From Spirochaetales bacterium (GTDB taxonomy: Bacteria > Spirochaetota > Spirochaetia > DTKZ01): a stretch of DNA of 5,703 nucleotides. The notes under the pieces are model-generated. The model had not been told where the DNA came from, did not search any database, and saw only the letters and a program-made list of their open reading frames with translations. The stretch spans positions 1 through 5,703 of the forward strand of contig JAGODW010000120.1 of assembly GCA_017998025.1 (NCBI GenBank), in the 5' to 3' direction. This document shows, piece by piece, positions 5,353-5,703 of the stretch (the first letter of the stretch is position 1; each line of letters begins with the position of its first letter). Both the position numbers and the translations under genes were made by a program.

Positions 5353-5703
5353 ATGATTATCAACCACAACATCAGTGCAATGTTCGCACAACGGGAGAAC
5401 AAGTTCAATCACATCAACATTGACAAGAACATGGAGAAGCTATCGTCGGGGCAGAGGATCAATCGTGCTTCGGACGATGCTTCAGGGTTGGCTGTCTCCG
5501 AAAAGATGAGATCCCAGATCCGCGGTTTGTTCCGTGCCGAGAGGAACGCTGCAGACGGTATCTCCTTTATTCAAACGGCAGAGGGGTATCTGCAGGAATC
5601 GCAGGATATTCTGCAGAGAATCCGGGAACTTGCGGTGCAAGCCGCAAACGGTGTCTATTCCACCGAGGACCGGATGCAGATTCAGGTGGAAGTATCTCAG
5701 CTG
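5353..5703 (+). CDS. flaB: Flagellin FlaB, periplasmic flagellar core protein (3' end beyond window)
   Basis: The first 117 residues of a FlaB-type flagellin, the core subunit of spirochaete periplasmic filaments. The N-terminus [13 protein letters not shown], the block [20 protein letters not shown] (27-46), [13 protein letters not shown] (47-59) and [13 protein letters not shown] (88-100) are hallmark FlaB D0/D1 sequences. [13 protein letters not shown] (105-117) is typical of spirochaete FlaB. There is no signal peptide, as expected for type III flagellar export. Residues 15-24 ([10 protein letters not shown]) differ from the usual short Gly/Thr-containing segment. Codon use suggests high expression: all four Lys are AAG and seven of nine Asn are AAC. 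ATG 5353 has the strong SD AGGGAGGA. The flaB1, flaB2 or flaB3 paralogue cannot be decided from this part. Confidence 0.97.
   Translation, partial: MIINHNISAMFAQRENKFNHINIDKNMEKLSSGQRINRASDDASGLAVSEKMRSQIRGLFRAERNAADGISFIQTAEGYLQESQDILQRIRELAVQAANGVYSTEDRMQIQVEVSQL

Noticed and set aside
5220..5408. 62-codon minus-strand frame across the flaB start
   Set aside because: It covers the divergent promoter region and the antisense of the flaB 5' coding sequence, with no recognisable protein.
5325..5423. Short frame starting at the ATG inside the flaB leader hairpin
   Set aside because: The ATG is buried in the stem, the frame runs out of phase into flaB, and the peptide is low-information. The AGGATG is better explained as a CsrA site.

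Overview
The window looks like chromosomal DNA from a spirochaete of the Treponema/Spirochaeta group, with a moderate G+C content judged by eye. The strongest evidence is the truncated gene at the right edge. Its N-terminus is almost pure FlaB, the spirochaete periplasmic flagellar core protein. A large unrecognised protein of spirochaete-type appearance and a CxxC-containing HIT protein fit this assignment. No mobile element, CRISPR array or clear horizontal-transfer signature is visible, and no stretch over 300 bases lacks a gene.

Layout, left to right. (1) 1-265, minus strand: tRNA-Thr(UGU), then tRNA-Tyr(GUA), which runs off the left edge. Each has its own plausible sigma70-type promoter. 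(2) 282-1473, minus strand: a small three-helix membrane protein followed by type I methionine aminopeptidase (map), probably cotranscribed. (3) About 1483-1538: a compact divergent promoter region. (4) 1539-2891, plus strand: a two-gene operon encoding a membrane-anchored, possibly SPFH/band-7-like protein and a HIT-family nucleotide hydrolase/phosphorylase. (5) 2888-5226, minus strand: a thiamine pyrophosphokinase gene, then a 570-residue protein of unknown function whose GTG start overlaps the kinase stop (GTGA). The unknown gene ends inside the stop codon of the convergent HIT gene, so no intergenic space remains for a terminator. (6) 5227-5352: a second divergent control region. (7) 5353 onward, plus strand: flaB, incomplete.

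The most interesting element is the flaB leader. A perfect 6-bp hairpin presents a GGA loop inside a sequence matching the CsrA/RsmA binding consensus at 11 of 12 positions. It lies about 20 nt upstream of a GGA-containing Shine-Dalgarno sequence. This is the two-site architecture expected for CsrA(-FliW) translational control of flagellin. A degenerate sigma28-type promoter with the correct 11-nt spacing lies upstream. The other genes are housekeeping or conserved-unknown genes, and no multi-gene defence or biosynthetic system is evident.
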